A stretch of DNA of 64,000 nt from Microbacterium sp. BLY (lineage in GTDB: Bacteria > Actinomycetota > Actinomycetes > Actinomycetales > Microbacteriaceae): contig NZ_JAGKSR010000001.1 in the NCBI RefSeq assembly GCF_017939615.1, positions 434,001 to 498,000 of the forward strand, written 5' to 3'. This document shows positions 17,506-25,282 of the stretch, piece by piece (position 1 is the stretch's first letter; each line of letters starts with the position of its first letter). The notes beneath the pieces are model-generated. The model saw nothing but the letters and a program-made list of their open reading frames with translations. It had not been told where the DNA came from and did no database searches. Both the position numbers and the translations under genes were made by a program.

Positions 17506-17529
17506 AAATACGAGGACGTCCTTGTATTT
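17506..17529. promoter_or_regulatory. 24-bp palindromic operator upstream of mmsA
   Basis: AAATACGAGGAC followed by GTCCTTGTATTT is a near-perfect inverted repeat with two mismatches, centred about 72 bases before the mmsA start. On the minus strand a TAAACT -10 candidate lies downstream, so the palindrome would cover the -35. Size and symmetry suit a TetR-type regulator; no such gene is in the window. Confidence 0.55.
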
Positions 17530-17684
17530 GTCGTCGTCGCCCGCGCGAACCGCGCTTCCGCCCGTTCGCCCGCCGTTCACCGGCCGGACATCCGGGCCGG
17601 TTACAACTGCAGATGCACGGCACAGACTCAGACCGGATCGGGTAGTCGCGTCTCCCGTGCGCATGGTGAGCACTCTGGCTCCCG

Positions 17685-17716
17685 AGACCCCCGCCGAATC
17701 GGGTCGGCGGGGGTCT
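17685..17716 (+). terminator. Orphan rho-independent-type hairpin
   Basis: A 13-bp perfect stem (AGACCCCCGCCGA with its complement) encloses a six-base loop and is followed by a T-rich tail (TCTCTTCGTTTTC). No coding gene ends before it on this strand. Confidence 0.6.
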
Positions 17717-17726
17717 TCTCTTCGTT

Positions 17727-17785
17727 TTCGAATCGCGCGAATGGCGGCATCCAGCCCGGATTCGGCGCCAGTCGCCCGACTCGAA
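17727..17785 (+). repeat. 59-bp palindromic element, copy B
   Basis: Starts TTCGAATCGCGCGAATGGC and ends CGCCCGACTCGAA. It has the same length as, and aligns with, copies at 13812-13870 (reversed) and 20070-20128, and sits 87 bases upstream of the ATG at 17873. Confidence 0.75.
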
Positions 17786-17872
17786 GGAGAACTAGAATCG
17801 ACTGGCGCCGCCACCCTGGCGCATCCCCCCGCGTCCGCACCCCGACGCCCCACCCACCCCGAGGACCGCACC

Positions 17873-18463
17873 ATGTCCGTTGCCGAGCCCGTCACCGTCT
17901 CCATCCGCCGCGAAGTCGACCCGGAGCGCATCGCCGAGGCCACCGCGTGGGTGCAGACCGGGGTGAACCTCGCGACGAAGTACCCCGGTTTCCTCGGCTC
18001 GGGCTGGGTGCGCGCCGGCGAGGACTCCCAGGTGTGGCACATGCTCTACCGCTTCGCGAGCGAGGAATCGCTCACCGCATGGGAGCAGTCCGGCGAACGG
18101 ACCTGGTGGCTGTCGATGGGCCAGGGCTTCGTGCGCAGCGAGCGCTCCAAGCGCCGGTCCGGCATCGAGGGCTGGTTCGACGAGCCCTCCACCGGCTCCC
18201 TCCCCGTGGTCGACGCGGACGGCTCCACCAGCACCGTGACCGTCGCCCCCGCGCCTCCGCGGTGGAAGCAGGCCGTGTCGATCTGGCTCGGCTTCTTCCC
18301 CGTGAACCTCGCCTTCACCTACGCCATGAGCCCGATCCCCGGGTGGGACGCGCTGCCGCTGTGGCTGCGGATCCTCACCACGACCCTCGTGCTCACCCCG
18401 ATCATGACCTATTGGGTGCTGCCGTTCGTCACGCGCTCCCTGCGGAACTGGCTCGCCCGCTAG
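17873..18463 (+). CDS. ABM-domain protein with C-terminal transmembrane pair
   Basis: In this 196-residue protein, residues 1-100 match the antibiotic biosynthesis monooxygenase (dimeric ferredoxin-like) fold: VTVSIRREVDPERIAEATAWVQTG, then GFLGSGWVR and HMLYRFASEESLTAWEQSGER. Residues 128-190 contain two hydrophobic helices (AVSIWLGFFPVNLAFTYAM and ILTTTLVLTPIMTYWVLPFV). Similar ABM-plus-membrane proteins are common in actinobacteria and uncharacterised. It could be a membrane-tethered heme- or quinone-binding protein, but no ligand residue is decisive. ATG 17873 (MSVAEPVTV) is chosen because upstream sequence is non-coding repeat. It ends 16 bases from the convergent MFS gene. Confidence 0.82.
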   Translation: MSVAEPVTVSIRREVDPERIAEATAWVQTGVNLATKYPGFLGSGWVRAGEDSQVWHMLYRFASEESLTAWEQSGERTWWLSMGQGFVRSERSKRRSGIEGWFDEPSTGSLPVVDADGSTSTVTVAPAPPRWKQAVSIWLGFFPVNLAFTYAMSPIPGWDALPLWLRILTTTLVLTPIMTYWVLPFVTRSLRNWLAR

Positions 18464-18479
18464 CAGCGCACCGCCGTCG

Positions 18480-19967
18480 TCACGCGCCGGACTCCGTACC
18501 CGGGGTGACACCCTTCTTCGCCGGTTCCACGAGCGACAGCGGATCAGCGATGTCCTCCAGCGACTTGCCGGCGGCGCTGACGCCGAAGACACCGCACACG
18601 ACACCGCCGAACATCATGATCGCCGCACCGAGCACGTAGCCCCAGAACAGCGGACCGCGGTCGCCGGACTCCGCGCTCGCACCGATCAGCGCACCGTAGA
18701 GCACCGGGGCGACGGCGCCGACGAGCTGCCCGATCGAGAAGACGTACGAGATCACCTGGCTGCGCAGCTCGAGCGGGAAGATCTCGCTCACCGTGAGGTA
18801 GGCGGCGGACGCTCCGGCCGAGGCGAAGAAGAACGACGCGCACCAGAACGCCGTGTGGGTGCCCGCGTTCAGCACGCCCGCGTTGAAGAGGAAGGCGCTG
18901 ACGAGCAGGATCAGCCCCGCGAGCACATAGGTGCCGAACAGCATCCGGCGCCGCCCCCACGTGTCGAAGAAATGGCCGAGGATGAGGGCACCGGCGAGGT
19001 TGCCGACCGCGAAGACGATGAAGTACTGCGACGCGGACGCCGGCGGGGTGTCGTAGAAGTTCTCCAGAACGAGCGCATACGTGAAGAAGATCGCGTTGTA
19101 GAGGAACGACTGCGTCACCATCATCGTGATGCCGACCAGGGTGCGCCGCGGGTACTTCTTGAACAGCACCTTCGCGATCACGAGGAAGGGGACGCTGCCG
19201 TACTCCTTGACCGTGATGGCTTTGCTCTCGTCGACGGGCTCGATCGTCTTGCCCTCCGTGCGGATGCGCTCCTCGATCTGGTCGACGTTGCGCTCCGCCT
19301 CCTCCTCGCGACCGTGCGTCATCTGCCAGCGCGGGCTCTCCGGGATGTGCCGCCGCAGCCAGATGATGAGCAGGCCGAGGATCGGGCCGACGAAGAAGCT
19401 CAGCCGCCAGCCGATGTCGGCGGGCAGGATGTCGGTGTTGAGGAAGAACATGTTGGCCACGGCGCCGAGGGCCGCACCGCCCCAGTACGTGCCGTTGATG
19501 GCGATGTCGACGCGGCCGCGGTACTTCGCGGGGATGATCTCGTCGATGGCCGAGTTGATGGCCGCGTACTCGCCGCCGATGCCCGCCCCGGCGACGAAGC
19601 GCCAGATGTAGAAGAACCAGGGGGCGAACGCGAGGCCGGCGACGGCCGAGCCGACGAGGTACACGCCGAGGGAGAGCAGGAAGAGGTTCTTGCGGCCGAG
19701 GCGGTCGGCGAGGCGGCCGAACACGAGCGCGCCGAACACCTGGCCGAGCAGGTAGCAGGTGCCGGCGAGGCCGACCTCGGCCGGGCCCATCCCCAGCGTC
19801 TGCGCGTACCCGTTGGCCGCGACGATCTGCACCTCGAGGCCGTCGAGGATCCAGGAGAACCCGAGTCCGACGACGATCATCCAGTGGAAACGCGACCAGG
19901 GGAGCCGGTCCATGCGCGCGGGGACGAGCGACCGGACCTCCTTGACGGTGACGTCGGACGCGGACAT
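18480..19967 (-). CDS. MFS transporter (metabolite:proton symporter type)
   Basis: The 495-residue protein has twelve predicted transmembrane segments. The MFS loop 2-3 motif reads GRLADRLGRKNLF, and a second version occurs after helix 8 (GHFFDTWGRRRML). It also has RFVAGAGIGGEYAAINSAIDEIIPAKYRGR, typical of the sugar-porter/aromatic-acid branch. A central cytoplasmic loop carries RHIPESPRWQMTHGREEEAERN. The ATG at 19967 follows an AAGGAGG ribosome site. The substrate is not predictable; branched-chain keto acid, aromatic acid or polyol uptake would fit the family. It sits alone between convergent and divergent genes. Confidence 0.88.
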   Translation of the reverse strand: MSASDVTVKEVRSLVPARMDRLPWSRFHWMIVVGLGFSWILDGLEVQIVAANGYAQTLGMGPAEVGLAGTCYLLGQVFGALVFGRLADRLGRKNLFLLSLGVYLVGSAVAGLAFAPWFFYIWRFVAGAGIGGEYAAINSAIDEIIPAKYRGRVDIAINGTYWGGAALGAVANMFFLNTDILPADIGWRLSFFVGPILGLLIIWLRRHIPESPRWQMTHGREEEAERNVDQIEERIRTEGKTIEPVDESKAITVKEYGSVPFLVIAKVLFKKYPRRTLVGITMMVTQSFLYNAIFFTYALVLENFYDTPPASASQYFIVFAVGNLAGALILGHFFDTWGRRRMLFGTYVLAGLILLVSAFLFNAGVLNAGTHTAFWCASFFFASAGASAAYLTVSEIFPLELRSQVISYVFSIGQLVGAVAPVLYGALIGASAESGDRGPLFWGYVLGAAIMMFGGVVCGVFGVSAAGKSLEDIADPLSLVEPAKKGVTPGTESGA

Positions 19968-20069
19968 GGGGCCTCCTTCTCGCGGGACGGTCGTCCGTCC
20001 CGGATCCGGTTTACTCCTCCCCGAAATCCGCCGCATCCGCTTGACCCCGGAGCGTCGGCACGCTACTGC

Positions 20070-20128
20070 ATCGAATCGCGCGAATGGCTCCCTCCCGGGC
20101 GAGAATGGAGCCAATCAGGCGATTCGAA
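20070..20128 (+). repeat. 59-bp palindromic element, copy C
   Basis: Starts ATCGAATCGCGCGAATGGC and ends GGCGATTCGAA with 21-base imperfect inverted arms. It ends 13 bases before ATG 20142, immediately ahead of the ribosome-binding site. Confidence 0.78.
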
Positions 20129-20141
20129 CGGAGGTGGGGGG

Positions 20142-20648
20142 ATGTCCGGCATCCCTGCGACGAAGGATCAGCTCCTTGCCGCCATCGAGACGTCCTATGC
20201 CCGACTGTCCGACGACCTCGACCGGGTACCTGCGGCCCGCGTCCGGGAGAAGGTGCTCCCGGGGCACGCGGCCGGCACCTCGATCAGCCCCGCCGATCTC
20301 GTGGCCTACCTCATCGGCTGGAACGAGCAGGTCCTCATCTGGAACGAGCGCCGCGCCGCCGGCCTCCCCGACGAGTTCCCGGCGCCCGGTGCGGCGTGGA
20401 ACGACCTCGGGGCACTCGCGCTCCGCTTCTACCGCGAGCACGAGCACGAGTCCTGGGACGACCTCCGCGCCCGCCTCGACGACGCCGAACGCCGGATCGT
20501 GGAGCTCGTCCGCGACCGCTCGGAGGAAGAGCTCTACGGCGCCCCCTGGTACCGGCGGTGGACGCTCGGACGCATGATCTCGCTCAACACCTCGTCGCCG
20601 TACGCGAACGCACGGGGCCGGCTGCGCCGCTGGCTCCGTACGCTCTGA
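20142..20648 (+). CDS. ClbS/DfsB-family four-helix bundle protein
   Basis: This 168-residue protein matches the ClbS/DfsB (DUF1706) fold. Evidence is the N-terminal helix TKDQLLAAIETSYARLSDDLDRVP, ADLVAYLIGWNEQVLIWNERRAAG, the helix FYREHEHESWDDLRARLDDAERRIVELV, and the C-terminal WYRRWTLGRMISLNTSSPYANARGRLRRWL. ClbS protects cells from colibactin by cyclopropane hydrolysis; most relatives have no known substrate. Start ATG 20142 has GGAGG upstream. It ends only six bases from the convergent prpC stop. A detoxification role is a guess from family. Confidence 0.88.
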   Translation: MSGIPATKDQLLAAIETSYARLSDDLDRVPAARVREKVLPGHAAGTSISPADLVAYLIGWNEQVLIWNERRAAGLPDEFPAPGAAWNDLGALALRFYREHEHESWDDLRARLDDAERRIVELVRDRSEEELYGAPWYRRWTLGRMISLNTSSPYANARGRLRRWLRTL

Positions 20649-20654
20649 ACGCCG

Positions 20655-21788
20655 TCAGCCGGCCACGCGCCGCTCGTCGGGGCCGTCGTAGTGCGACAGC
20701 GGGCGGATCAGGGCGTTCGCGCCCGCCTGCTCGATGACGTGGGCCGTCCACCCCGTCACCCGCGCCGCGACGAACAGCGGCGTGAAGGTGAGGGTGTCGA
20801 AGCCGATGAGGCTGTACGCGGGACCGGACGGGTAGTCGAGGTTCGGGTGGATCCCCTTGCGCTCGACGAACTGCGACTCCAGCGCGTCGTACAGCTCGGC
20901 GACGTCCTCCCGGCCGTAGTGCGCGACGAGGGTGTCCAGCGCGGCCTTCATGGTCGGCACGCGGGAGTCGCCGTTCTTGTAGACGCGGTGCCCGAAGCCC
21001 ATGATCTTGCGCTTCTCCGCGAGCGCCTTGTCGAGCCAGGCCTCGACGGCGTCCGCCGACCCGATCTCGTCGAAGATGTGCAGCACGGCCTCGTTCGCCC
21101 CGCCGTGCAGCGGGCCCTTGAGCGCACCGATGGCGCCGACGACCGCGGAGTAGATGTCGCTGAGGGTCGAGGTGATGACCCGCGCGGTGAACGTCGAGGC
21201 GTTGAAAGAGTGCTCGGCGTACAGGATCATCGAGCGGTTGAACGCGTCCACCACGACCGGGTCGGCCTCCTCGCCGAACGTCATCCAGAGGAAGTTCGCG
21301 GAGTAGTCGAGGTCGTCGCGCGGGGCGATGAGCTCCTGTCCGCGGCGACGACGCTGACCGTACGCGACGATGGCCGGCAGCGCGGCGAAGAGTCGGATGC
21401 TGCGCGCCAGGTTCTCCTCCGGGCTCCCGCCGGCGTCGAGCACGGAGCCGCCCGCACCCGGGTCGGACGCGCCGATGAGGCTCACGGCCGTGCGCACCTC
21501 GTCCATCGGATGCGCCTCGAGGGGCACGAGGTCGATGGCGGCCTTGACGTTGTCGGCCAGGGCGCGGTGCTTCCGCTCCTCCAGCCGGAACGCGGCGAGC
21601 TCATCGCCCGTCGGCAGCTCCCCGTTCCACAGCAGGTACGCCACGGCCTCGAACGACTGCGTGTCGGCGAGCTCCTGCACAGGATAGCCGCGGTAGAGCA
21701 GGCTGTTCGTCTCGGGGTTGACCTTCGAGATCGCGGTCGTGTCGACGACGACCCCCGCGAGGCCCTTCTTGATGTCCGGCTCGGTCAT
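20655..21788 (-). CDS. prpC: 2-methylcitrate synthase / citrate synthase
   Basis: This 377-residue citrate-synthase-fold enzyme contains LYRGYPVQELADTQSFEAVAYLLWNGELP near the N-terminus. It also has the catalytic-site segments HSFNASTFTARV, GPLHGGANEAV and MGFGHRVYKNGDSRV. In the operon with prpD and prpB it should condense propionyl-CoA with oxaloacetate. ATG 21788 is chosen because AAGGAG lies five bases upstream; the GTG at 21794 would sit inside that ribosome site. It is last in the GntR-prpD-prpB-prpC order. Dual citrate synthase activity is common in this subgroup. Confidence 0.95.
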   Translation of the reverse strand: MTEPDIKKGLAGVVVDTTAISKVNPETNSLLYRGYPVQELADTQSFEAVAYLLWNGELPTGDELAAFRLEERKHRALADNVKAAIDLVPLEAHPMDEVRTAVSLIGASDPGAGGSVLDAGGSPEENLARSIRLFAALPAIVAYGQRRRRGQELIAPRDDLDYSANFLWMTFGEEADPVVVDAFNRSMILYAEHSFNASTFTARVITSTLSDIYSAVVGAIGALKGPLHGGANEAVLHIFDEIGSADAVEAWLDKALAEKRKIMGFGHRVYKNGDSRVPTMKAALDTLVAHYGREDVAELYDALESQFVERKGIHPNLDYPSGPAYSLIGFDTLTFTPLFVAARVTGWTAHVIEQAGANALIRPLSHYDGPDERRVAG

Positions 21789-21805
21789 GGTCACTCCTTC
21801 GTGTA

Positions 21806-21873
21806 CTTCGACTCGTCGCTGCGCTCCTCGCTCAGCAACCGCGTCGTGTGTCCGCTTCGCTGCGCTCAGCGAC
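21806..21873. repeat. REP-like CGCTGCGCTC repeats at prpB end
   Basis: Two degenerate copies of the CTTCG(ACTCGT)CGCTGCGCTC...CTCAGC type motif lie at 21806-21838 and 21854-21873. The second extends over the prpB stop and forms its last codons. Such motifs recur in actinobacterial intergenic DNA. Confidence 0.5.
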
Positions 21874-22774
21874 CGGTGTTGTCGAGTGTGAAGTTGAAGA
21901 CGCCGGAGTCGAAACGGTTGTACGACTCGTAGTCGATCAGCTCGTAGAGGTCGGCGCGGTGCTGCATCTCGCCGAGCTTCGAGGTCAGGTGCCCCTCGTC
22001 GATCAGCGTATCGAGCGCGCGGCCCGCCGCCCCCATCGCGATCCGCAGCAGCGACACCGGCCAGATGACCATGCGCACCCCGGCGTCGCGGAGGCTGTCG
22101 ACGGAGAACAGCTCGCTCTTGCCGAACTCCGTCATGTTCGCCAGGATCGGCACGTCCAGCGCCTCGGCCATCGCCTCGAATTCGCCGAGCGTGCGCATCG
22201 CCTCGGGGAAGATCGCGTCGGCCCCCGCGTCGACGAGGGCTTTCGCCCGGTCGATCGCCGCGTCCAGACCCTCGATCGCACGGATGTCGGTGCGCGCCAT
22301 GATCAGGAAGTTCTCGTCACGGCGGGCATCGGCGGCCGCGCGGATCCGCTTGATCGCGGTGTCCTCGTCCACCACGGCCTTGCCGTCGAGATGGCCGCAG
22401 CGTTTCGGGTTGACCTGGTCCTCGATGTGCGTGCCGGCGAGGCCCGCATCTTCGAGCTCCTGGATCGTGCGGGCGACGTTCATCGGCTCACCGAAGCCCG
22501 TATCGGCATCGACGATCGCGGGCAGTTCGGTCATGCGGGCGATCTGCTGGGCGCGCCCGGCGACCTCGGTCAGCGTGGTGAGGCCGATGTCGGGCAGGCC
22601 GAGGTCGGCCGAGAGCACGGCGCCCGAGATGTAGACGCCCTCGAACCCCTTCTCCTCGATGAGCCGGGCACTCAGCGGGTTGAACGCCCCGGGGAACCGC
22701 AGCAGCTCCCCGGAGGCCAGCCGTTCCCGGAACAGGCGCCGCTTCTCGGCCGGCGTCGTGGTGGAGTACAGCAT
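21866..22774 (-). CDS. prpB: 2-methylisocitrate lyase
   Basis: The 302-residue isocitrate lyase/PEP mutase-family enzyme has the catalytic motif as NPKRCGHLDGK, typical of methylisocitrate lyase. It also has FPGAFNPLSARLIEEKGFEGVYISGA, the metal-site segment AIVDADTGFGE, and GTHIEDQV. It cleaves 2-methylisocitrate to pyruvate and succinate. ATG 22774 follows AAGGAG. Its neighbours are prpD upstream (a 123-base gap full of REP motifs) and prpC downstream. The operon context removes doubt about isocitrate or oxaloacetate alternatives. Confidence 0.96.
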   Translation of the reverse strand: MLYSTTTPAEKRRLFRERLASGELLRFPGAFNPLSARLIEEKGFEGVYISGAVLSADLGLPDIGLTTLTEVAGRAQQIARMTELPAIVDADTGFGEPMNVARTIQELEDAGLAGTHIEDQVNPKRCGHLDGKAVVDEDTAIKRIRAAADARRDENFLIMARTDIRAIEGLDAAIDRAKALVDAGADAIFPEAMRTLGEFEAMAEALDVPILANMTEFGKSELFSVDSLRDAGVRMVIWPVSLLRIAMGAAGRALDTLIDEGHLTSKLGEMQHRADLYELIDYESYNRFDSGVFNFTLDNTGR

Positions 22775-22797
22775 CAGTTGCTCCTTCGTGATCGTGC

Positions 22798-22893
22798 GTC
22801 GACAGGCTCAGCATGCTTCGACAAGCTCAGCAACCCAGCGGTGCGTCGACAGGCTCAGCAACCCAGCTGGATGGGTACCTGAGCCTGTCGAAG
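22798..22893. repeat. Cluster of CTTCGACAGGCTCAG REP-like motifs
   Basis: Three direct copies of the (CT)TCGACA(G/A)GCTCAGCA motif (22798-22813, 22816-22832, 22844-22860) are followed by one inverted copy (22879-22893), giving several possible hairpins between prpD and prpB. They could trim or stabilise the polycistronic mRNA. Confidence 0.75.
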
Positions 22894-22897
22894 GGCA

Positions 22898-24424
22898 TCA
22901 GAACAGACCCGCCGGGGCGTCGGCGTCGTCGAGCAGACCCGGCTTCGCGACGATCGACAGCTCGGCGACCTCGGCGGCCGTGAGCTCGGGCAGGCGCTGC
23001 ACGAGCTCCAGGAACCGCTCGATCTCGGCGGGCTCGAGCACGGGCTCCGCGAGCAGACGGAACTTGGCGATGTAGTCCTCCCGCGCGAACGGGCGCGCGC
23101 CGAGCGGGTGGGCGTCGGCGACGGCGATCTCGTCGACCACGGTCGACCCGTCGGTGAGGCGGATCTCGACGCGGCCACCGAAGGCCTTCTCGTCCGGGTC
23201 CTCCGAGTGGTAGCGGCGCGTCCACTCCGCGTCCTCGGCCGTGGTGATCTTGTGCCACAGCGCGACGGTGTCGGGGCGTCCTGCGCGCTCCGGGGTGTAC
23301 GAGTCGACGTGGTGCCAGCCGCCGTCCTGCAGCGCCACCGCGAAGATGTACGGGATGGAGTGGTCGAGGGTCTCGCGGGAGGCCGTCGGGTCGTACTTCT
23401 GCGGGTCGTTCGCGCCCGAGCCGATCACGTAGTGCGTGTGGTGGCTGGTGTGCAGCACGATCGACGCGATGTTCGCGGGGTCGCGGAGGGCCGGGTTCGC
23501 GGTGCCGAGCTTGCGCGCGAGATCGATCCACGCCTGCGCCTGGTACTCCGCGGAGTGCTCCTTCGTGTACGAGTCGAGGATCGCGCGCTTGGGCTCACCG
23601 GCGGCGGGCAGCGGCACCTCGTAGGCCGCGTCCTTGCCGTCGAGCATCCAGGCGATCACGCCGTCCTCGCCTTCGTAGATCGGCGCAGGGCTCGTCTGTC
23701 CGCGCATCGCCCGGTCGACCGCCTCGACGGCCATCTTCCCGGCGAAAGCCGGGGCGTGCGCCTTCCAGGTGGAGATCTCGCCCTTGCGGCTCTGGCGCGT
23801 GGCGGTCGTGGTGTGCAGCGCCTGGCCGACCGCCTGGTAGATCGTCTCCACGTCGAGGCCGAGCAGCGTGCCGATGCCGGCGGCGGCGGACGGGCCGAGG
23901 TGCGCGACGTGATCGATCTTGTGCTTGTGCAGGCAGATCGCGCGCACGAGGTCCATCTGGATCTCGTAACCGGTGGCGATGCCGCGCACGAGCGCGCGGC
24001 CGTCCTTGCCGGTGTGCTGCGCGACCGCGAGGATCGGCGGGATGTTGTCGCCCGGGTGCGAGTACTCCGCGGCGAGGAACGTGTCGTGGTAGTCGAGCTC
24101 GCGCACCGCCACACCGTTGGCCCAGGCCGCCCACTCCGGGCTGGTGCGGCGGTCGAGCGGGGTGCCGAACAGGTTGGCGCCGGCGCCACCGGTGGAGACG
24201 GGGTGGCTGAACGCCTGCGCGCGGGCCGCGACGATCGGCGCGCGGGTGAGGGAGGCCGCGGCGACGGCGGCGTTGTCGATGATGCGGTTGATGATCATGT
24301 CGACGACGGGCTGCTCGACCTCGACCTGGTCGGCCGCGACCTCGGCGATCTTCCACGCGAGCTGGTCTTCGCGGACGAGGTTCTCGGAGCTGGCGTGCAC
24401 GCGGACGTGGTGGGTGACGGTCAT
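22898..24424 (-). CDS. prpD: 2-methylcitrate dehydratase (MmgE/PrpD family)
   Basis: The 508-residue MmgE/PrpD protein has [34 protein letters not shown] near the N-terminus. [34 protein letters not shown] carries the conserved DYHDT...HPGD active-site region, and [28 protein letters not shown] follows. It dehydrates 2-methylcitrate to 2-methyl-cis-aconitate; no separate AcnD/PrpF is needed. Its ATG overlaps the stop of the GntR gene by four bases, so regulator and enzyme are co-translated. The downstream gap before prpB holds a REP cluster. Confidence 0.95.
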   Translation of the reverse strand: MTVTHHVRVHASSENLVREDQLAWKIAEVAADQVEVEQPVVDMIINRIIDNAAVAAASLTRAPIVAARAQAFSHPVSTGGAGANLFGTPLDRRTSPEWAAWANGVAVRELDYHDTFLAAEYSHPGDNIPPILAVAQHTGKDGRALVRGIATGYEIQMDLVRAICLHKHKIDHVAHLGPSAAAGIGTLLGLDVETIYQAVGQALHTTTATRQSRKGEISTWKAHAPAFAGKMAVEAVDRAMRGQTSPAPIYEGEDGVIAWMLDGKDAAYEVPLPAAGEPKRAILDSYTKEHSAEYQAQAWIDLARKLGTANPALRDPANIASIVLHTSHHTHYVIGSGANDPQKYDPTASRETLDHSIPYIFAVALQDGGWHHVDSYTPERAGRPDTVALWHKITTAEDAEWTRRYHSEDPDEKAFGGRVEIRLTDGSTVVDEIAVADAHPLGARPFAREDYIAKFRLLAEPVLEPAEIERFLELVQRLPELTAAEVAELSIVAKPGLLDDADAPAGLF

Positions 24425-25086
24425 GAGTGTCCTTCACTGTCGGGGAGGGAGTCGAGGATGCCGGTGAGCGCGTTGTGCAGGTGCACGTGCGTGGCATGGG
24501 CGGCGAGGTCGCCGTCACGGGCCGCGAGCGCCTCGGCGATGGTGCGGTGCTCGGCGGCGGAGGCGGCGAGCCGGGCGGGATTGTCGCGCGCCATCCGTCG
24601 CACCCGGACGAGGTGGGTGCGGACGGTGCGCAGCGCCGCGGCGATGTAGTCGTTGGCGACGGCGGCGTCGAGAGCCGCATCGAATCGCGCGATCAGGGCG
24701 TAGTAGGCATCGCGGCCCTCCGCCCTGGTGAGGTCCACGTGGGCGAACTCCGCGGCGAGCGCGGCGAACACGCCGGCGTCCCCGCGGACCGCGGCGAGCC
24801 GGGCGGACGTCTCCTCCAGCGCGCGGCGGATCTCGAACAGGGACCGGATGTCGTCGGCATCGAGGTCGGCGACGACCGTGACGCGCGGCGACTGCTGCAC
24901 GACGAGGCCGTCGGCGGCCAGGCGACGCAGGGCTTCCCGCAGCGGGGTGCGGCTCACGCCGAGGCGCTCGGCCTGCTCCACCTCGCCGAGCACGAAGCCG
25001 GCCGGCAGCTCCCCGGACTGGATGCCGTCGAGCAGTGCCGCGTAGGCACGATCGCCCATGGACGTGCGCTCGACAGGGAGAACCAT
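24421..25086 (-). CDS. GntR/FCD-family regulator of the prp operon
   Basis: In this 221-residue protein the N-terminal winged helix (residues 8-75: [20 protein letters not shown], then [24 protein letters not shown]) precedes an FCD ligand domain ([63 protein letters not shown]). It is the promoter-proximal gene of the methylcitrate operon and overlaps prpD. ATG 25086 is chosen because TACACT lies exactly six bases upstream, giving a leaderless mRNA. A TGTATACATA palindrome overlaps this -10 and a second copy lies 53 bp upstream, so autorepression is likely. The inducer is probably a propionyl-CoA or methylcitrate intermediate; that is inference. Confidence 0.92.
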   Translation of the reverse strand: MVLPVERTSMGDRAYAALLDGIQSGELPAGFVLGEVEQAERLGVSRTPLREALRRLAADGLVVQQSPRVTVVADLDADDIRSLFEIRRALEETSARLAAVRGDAGVFAALAAEFAHVDLTRAEGRDAYYALIARFDAALDAAVANDYIAAALRTVRTHLVRVRRMARDNPARLAASAAEHRTIAEALAARDGDLAAHATHVHLHNALTGILDSLPDSEGHS

Positions 25087-25092
25087 TCCGCC

Positions 25093-25098
25093 AGTGTA
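25093..25098 (-). promoter_or_regulatory. -10 element of leaderless prp-operon transcript
   Basis: Minus-strand TACACT, six bases (GGCGGA), then ATG 25086. It overlaps the palindrome at 25095-25104. Confidence 0.55.
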
Positions 25099-25157
25099 TA
25101 CATAAAAGGGCCCCTTCGGTCGACTTCTCGGGCGCGGGCGGTCAATTCGTATACATA
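25095..25157. promoter_or_regulatory. Two GTATACATA operators, 53 bp apart
   Basis: TGTATACATA at 25095-25104 and CGTATACATA at 25148-25157 share the GTATAC palindrome. Spacing is five helical turns, which would place bound dimers on the same DNA face. The natural candidate binder is the adjacent GntR protein. Confidence 0.6.
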
Positions 25158-25186
25158 GTTCCGACCCGACCCACTTCCCCACCCGG

Positions 25187-25269
25187 GCACGACTTCGGAG
25201 AGCGCCGGGGACACGCCGCACGGCGCCGCCTGGGGCCGGCGTGTCGGCTCCGAGCTCCGAAGTCGTGTG
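25187..25269. repeat. Nested palindromic element (copy 2)
   Basis: Arms CACGACTTCGGAG (25188-25200) and its exact complement (25255-25267) enclose inner arms ACACGCCG/CGGCGTGT. Eleven of 14 arm bases align with the 87-bp element at 12906-12992 (CACAACTCAGGAGA against CACGACTTCGGAGA). It lies between the end of the EamA gene and the prp promoter and may also act as a terminator. Confidence 0.6.
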
Positions 25270-25282
25270 CGCGGGAGGGGGC

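Larger units (their letters stand above)
17446..17872. other. 427-bp intergenic region between divergent mmsA and ABM-domain gene
   Basis: No gene is recognised. From left to right it contains the mmsA promoter and 24-bp palindrome, a second small inverted repeat (TGCCGTCTTTGGCA at 17464-17477), an orphan terminator-like hairpin (17685-17716), the 59-bp palindromic element copy B (17727-17785) and the leader of the downstream gene. The hairpin has no upstream gene on either strand, so a short untranslated RNA is possible. Confidence 0.6.

Noticed and set aside
22798..22893. Possible CRISPR-like array between prpD and prpB
   Set aside because: The repeats are short REP motifs with irregular spacing and one inverted copy; there are no uniform spacers and no cas genes.
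24679..24693. Match to the left end of the 59-bp palindrome family
   Set aside because: It lies inside the GntR coding sequence, encodes part of a normal FCD helix, and has no second arm.
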